This document shows positions 61,617 through 64,000 of a stretch of 64,000 nt of DNA, in pieces (the stretch's first letter is position 1; the number at the start of each line of letters is the position of its first letter). Location of the stretch: the NCBI GenBank assembly GCA_025041175.1, contig JAKCFJ010000006.1, positions 1 to 64,000 of the forward strand. The letters run 5' to 3'. The translations under genes were made by a program, and so were the position numbers. The notes under the pieces were generated by a model that was not told where the DNA came from, did not search any database, and worked only from the letters and a program-made list of their open reading frames with translations. The stretch is from Halobacteriales archaeon YIM A00010. GTDB taxonomy: Archaea > Halobacteriota > Halobacteria > Halobacteriales > Haloarculaceae.

Positions 61617-64000
61617 CTAGACCGGAAGAGTCAGACAGTACGCCTCAATATCTGGCGCAAGGGAGATGACTTGTTCTCGCTTTCGTAGCTCCGCCTTCCT
61701 GGATGCGATTCGGATTTCCAGCTGCTCAAGGCGTTGTTTCTGGTTCCGAATTGCGATGCGCATATCCGACCCCGTAGTCGCTTTTTGTTCGTACGAATCG
61801 ATAAACGACTGAATCCGCTCTCGCTCTGCTTGCTCGTAGGCTTCCAGGTCAGACAGTTCCTGCTGGACATCCTGCTGGCGGGTTTCGAGCAAGTCCTCAC
61901 GGATGTCGGCGACCATACTACTGATGTACCTTTCAGCGGCGTCTTCGAGTTCATTACGCTGCTTGAGTAGCCGAGAGACCGTACTCTCATCTGGACGAGC
62001 GTGAATCGTCTCTGCATCAAGGACACGCTGGCCGAGCGAACGCTGGGCGTCGAGTCCAGCGAGGTCGACGTAGACGGGGATGAGTTGCTCGCGAATCGTC
62101 TTGCCGGTTGCATCTTCGAAGGCGACTTTGTAGACGAATGTGATGCCAGGTTGGTCGACAAATGGCAGAAGCTTCATTCCGGTCTTCCCCGCGCGCTGTT
62201 CCTGCTGGAGAACCAGATCACGGAGGTCCTGTAGAACATCCGCGTCCGGAGAGAGGTACTCGATTCCGTCGTGATCGATGGCGAAATCGCGGCTGAAGGT
62301 GAACGGACCCAGCGTCTCAGGCTGTCCACTGTCAGTCACTTCAGGTGGGACTTCTGCCTCGTACAGCTGGCTTCCGCGTTTCTCGACAGAGCCCTCGAAC
62401 GCCTCGATAGCTCGGGTGAAGAACTCCCGGATCTCCTGTTCACTTCCGAAAACGTCCTCTGAGTCGTCGACGATCGATTGAATCTCTTGTCGACTCTCGG
62501 CGTCGAATGTACTGCAGTCGATGAGACTCCGTTCGTACCACTCGAGGAGTGTCTGTTCACGCTCTTCCATTAACTCCTCAAGTTCCTCTTTCGTGGCCGA
62601 GGCTGGTTCCTGGTTCTGAACGGATTTCATCAGGAGGGAGTCGATGTTGACGTCGTCCAGCATCCCGAGGACGTCCGCCGTCGCGCCGACTTTCGATCGG
62701 ATCTCCTCGACCTTGTCCTGGAGTAGCTCGAAAATTTCGGACTCTCGTGTGCCATCGAACTGGAAGTTCCATACCTTGACCTCCTTATCCTGGCCGTAGC
62801 GATGGATCCGACCGATACGCTGTTCGAGACGGTTCGGATTCCACGGGAGTTCGTAGTTGACCATGATGTGGCAGCTGTGCTGGAGGTCGATACCCTCACT
62901 AGCTGCATCCGTCGCCATTAGTAGTCGCGACTTCCCGTAGTTGAATTCGTCCTCAATCTGAGCTCGCTCGTCTTTGTTCACATCCCCGTGGATGGTCAAG
63001 ATCTCATCTGCCCATGGCTCGTCGGCGAAGAGATCAAGGAGATAGTCAAGCGTATCGCGGTACTCGGTGAACAAAATGAGCTTCTCGTCTGGGTGCTCCT
63101 CGAAGAGCTGTTCGATGTAGCGCTTGACTTTCCGGGCTTTGGTATCGACCGGGAGGTCCTTGGCCATCGTAACGAGTTCCTGCAGCGTGTCGATTTCCTT
63201 CTGGAGTGCTTCGTCACCCTGGGCGACCGTGAGCCGTTCGAGTTCCTGCTCCGCCTGTTCACGGTCAGTGTCCTCCAGGTCCTCGCCTTCGAGGTAGGCC
63301 GTCGCATCGGTCGAGAGACCTCGCTCGTCGGGTTCAAGCAGCCCGTGAAGGCGTCGTCGGAGTGTCTCTCGAATCGCGCCTACGCTGCTCACAAGCCGCT
63401 TTTGCATGAGCGCCATCGCGAAGCCGACAGCGGGCTCGTTCAATTGGTCAGATCGGTTGTAGACCTTGCGGACGTACTCGGTTACGCGCTCGTACAGTTG
63501 CTCCTCTGCAGGAGACATCGAGACGGTGGCCGTCTGGACATCTCGTTCGGGGAAGATGCGCTCCCCGTTATCGTCGTAGATGGTCTCCTTCCCGCGCCGG
63601 ATCATGACGCGGTTCACCGTCTCCCGAGTGAGATCCTGGTCCTCAGCGACGAGGAACGGGTCGATGTAGCTGACCAGCGACCGGAACGCCTCCCCCTTGC
63701 CGTCGTGCGGCGTCGCACTCAGTAACAGCAGGGATTCAGAGTGATTGGCGACGCGTTCGGCCATAAGCGAGGTTTTGCTGGGGGACTCGCCCCGCTTGCT
63801 GGCCTTGTGAGCTTCGTCGATGACGGCGACGTCCCAGAAGGCATCCTCGATCTCAGACTGGAACTCGTCTTGACGGAGGAACGCCATGCTGGTGACCAGA
63901 CGAAGTCCTTCCTGATCCCAGATGTTCGCTTCCTCGCCAAGTCGTCGACGTTCGGCGTCGACCCACTGGCGGTCTGCCACCGTGAGGTCGATATCGAAGA
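61617..64000 (-). CDS. SNF2-family helicase (RapA/DrmD-like), 5' end beyond window
   Basis: At least 794 residues, still open at the right edge of the window, so the start lies outside. The visible part has the DEAH box in VAVIDEAHKASKR, motif III LLLLSATPHDGKGEAFRSLV, motif V LMATDAASEGIDLQHSCHIM and motif VI RLEQRIGRIHRYGQDKEV, as in RapA/HepA and in the DISARM helicase DrmD. The C-terminal 350 residues are a beta-rich domain followed by a coiled coil (LEAYEQAERERIQSFIDSYE, QKQRLEQLEIRIASRKAELR), also DrmD-like. Whether other DISARM genes follow cannot be seen. It may act in transcription recycling or phage defence. Confidence 0.85.
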   Translation of the reverse strand, partial: FDIDLTVADRQWVDAERRRLGEEANIWDQEGLRLVTSMAFLRQDEFQSEIEDAFWDVAVIDEAHKASKRGESPSKTSLMAERVANHSESLLLLSATPHDGKGEAFRSLVSYIDPFLVAEDQDLTRETVNRVMIRRGKETIYDDNGERIFPERDVQTATVSMSPAEEQLYERVTEYVRKVYNRSDQLNEPAVGFAMALMQKRLVSSVGAIRETLRRRLHGLLEPDERGLSTDATAYLEGEDLEDTDREQAEQELERLTVAQGDEALQKEIDTLQELVTMAKDLPVDTKARKVKRYIEQLFEEHPDEKLILFTEYRDTLDYLLDLFADEPWADEILTIHGDVNKDERAQIEDEFNYGKSRLLMATDAASEGIDLQHSCHIMVNYELPWNPNRLEQRIGRIHRYGQDKEVKVWNFQFDGTRESEIFELLQDKVEEIRSKVGATADVLGMLDDVNIDSLLMKSVQNQEPASATKEELEELMEEREQTLLEWYERSLIDCSTFDAESRQEIQSIVDDSEDVFGSEQEIREFFTRAIEAFEGSVEKRGSQLYEAEVPPEVTDSGQPETLGPFTFSRDFAIDHDGIEYLSPDADVLQDLRDLVLQQEQRAGKTGMKLLPFVDQPGITFVYKVAFEDATGKTIREQLIPVYVDLAGLDAQRSLGQRVLDAETIHARPDESTVSRLLKQRNELEDAAERYISSMVADIREDLLETRQQDVQQELSDLEAYEQAERERIQSFIDSYEQKATTGSDMRIAIRNQKQRLEQLEIRIASRKAELRKREQVISLAPDIEAYCLTLPV

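Overview
The window reads as part of a haloarchaeal (class Halobacteria) megaplasmid or a plasmid-derived island. Encoded proteins are acidic, codon use is GC-rich outside one island, and the insertion sequences belong to haloarchaeal groups (ISH3-like, IS5/ISH, ISH8-like IS4, IS1595/ISH4-like, IS200/IS605 TnpB). A ParA gene with palindromic upstream repeats, a family B DNA polymerase and a tyrosine recombinase indicate plasmid replication and maintenance functions. I saw no rRNA, tRNA or CRISPR array.

Region 1 (1-4.9 kb) is a graveyard: a frameshifted ISH3-type transposase, a broken flavin-reductase-like gene and small ORFs of unknown function. Region 2 (4.9-23.3 kb) is the most interesting part. 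It is a strongly AT-rich RiPP gene cluster that has been cut up by GC-rich insertion sequences and a decayed ABC-2 transporter block. Its core is an operon of a PL22 (oligogalacturonate-lyase-like) beta-propeller, a SagB-type azoline oxidase, a TOMM cyclodehydratase partner (C protein) and a YcaO cyclodehydratase. These are followed by a previously unlisted 48-residue gene at 11277-11423 whose Cys/Ser/Thr-containing tail SPLSLCTGYSGYCAG looks like a precursor core. Two PhyH-type dioxygenases, an ABC exporter overlapping a GrpB-family gene, and a lipase-maturation-factor-like membrane protein share the AT-rich composition and are probable tailoring, export or immunity functions.

Region 3 (23.3-31.4 kb) holds a Tat-exported PhoD phosphatase, a DUF433/DUF5615 toxin-antitoxin pair with a frameshifted toxin, the parA operon with its operator or centromere repeats, a second ISH3 fragment and the tyrosine recombinase. 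Region 4 (31.4-42 kb) has a large protein with a C-terminal restriction-endonuclease fold, TnpB remnants, a 34-residue zinc-ribbon protein, PolB, and two IS5-type elements, one carrying a DUF5518 passenger gene.

Region 5 (42.4-64 kb) concerns DNA processing and probably defence. A TerB-domain protein, a BrxC/BrxD-type ATPase and an Lhr-like helicase form a minus-strand operon with the gene content of the Shango anti-phage system; the TerB protein carries an N-terminal TM2 membrane domain. Next come an N-terminally broken HerA paralogue, a protein with a HEPN-like RNPVLH motif, and a tightly coupled Mre11-Rad50-NurA-smORF-X-HerA operon. A SNF2-family helicase runs off the right edge, with a broken partial duplicate of its own helicase domain beside it. 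The window therefore couples a peptide-antibiotic-like system with a resection and defence region on one mobile replicon.
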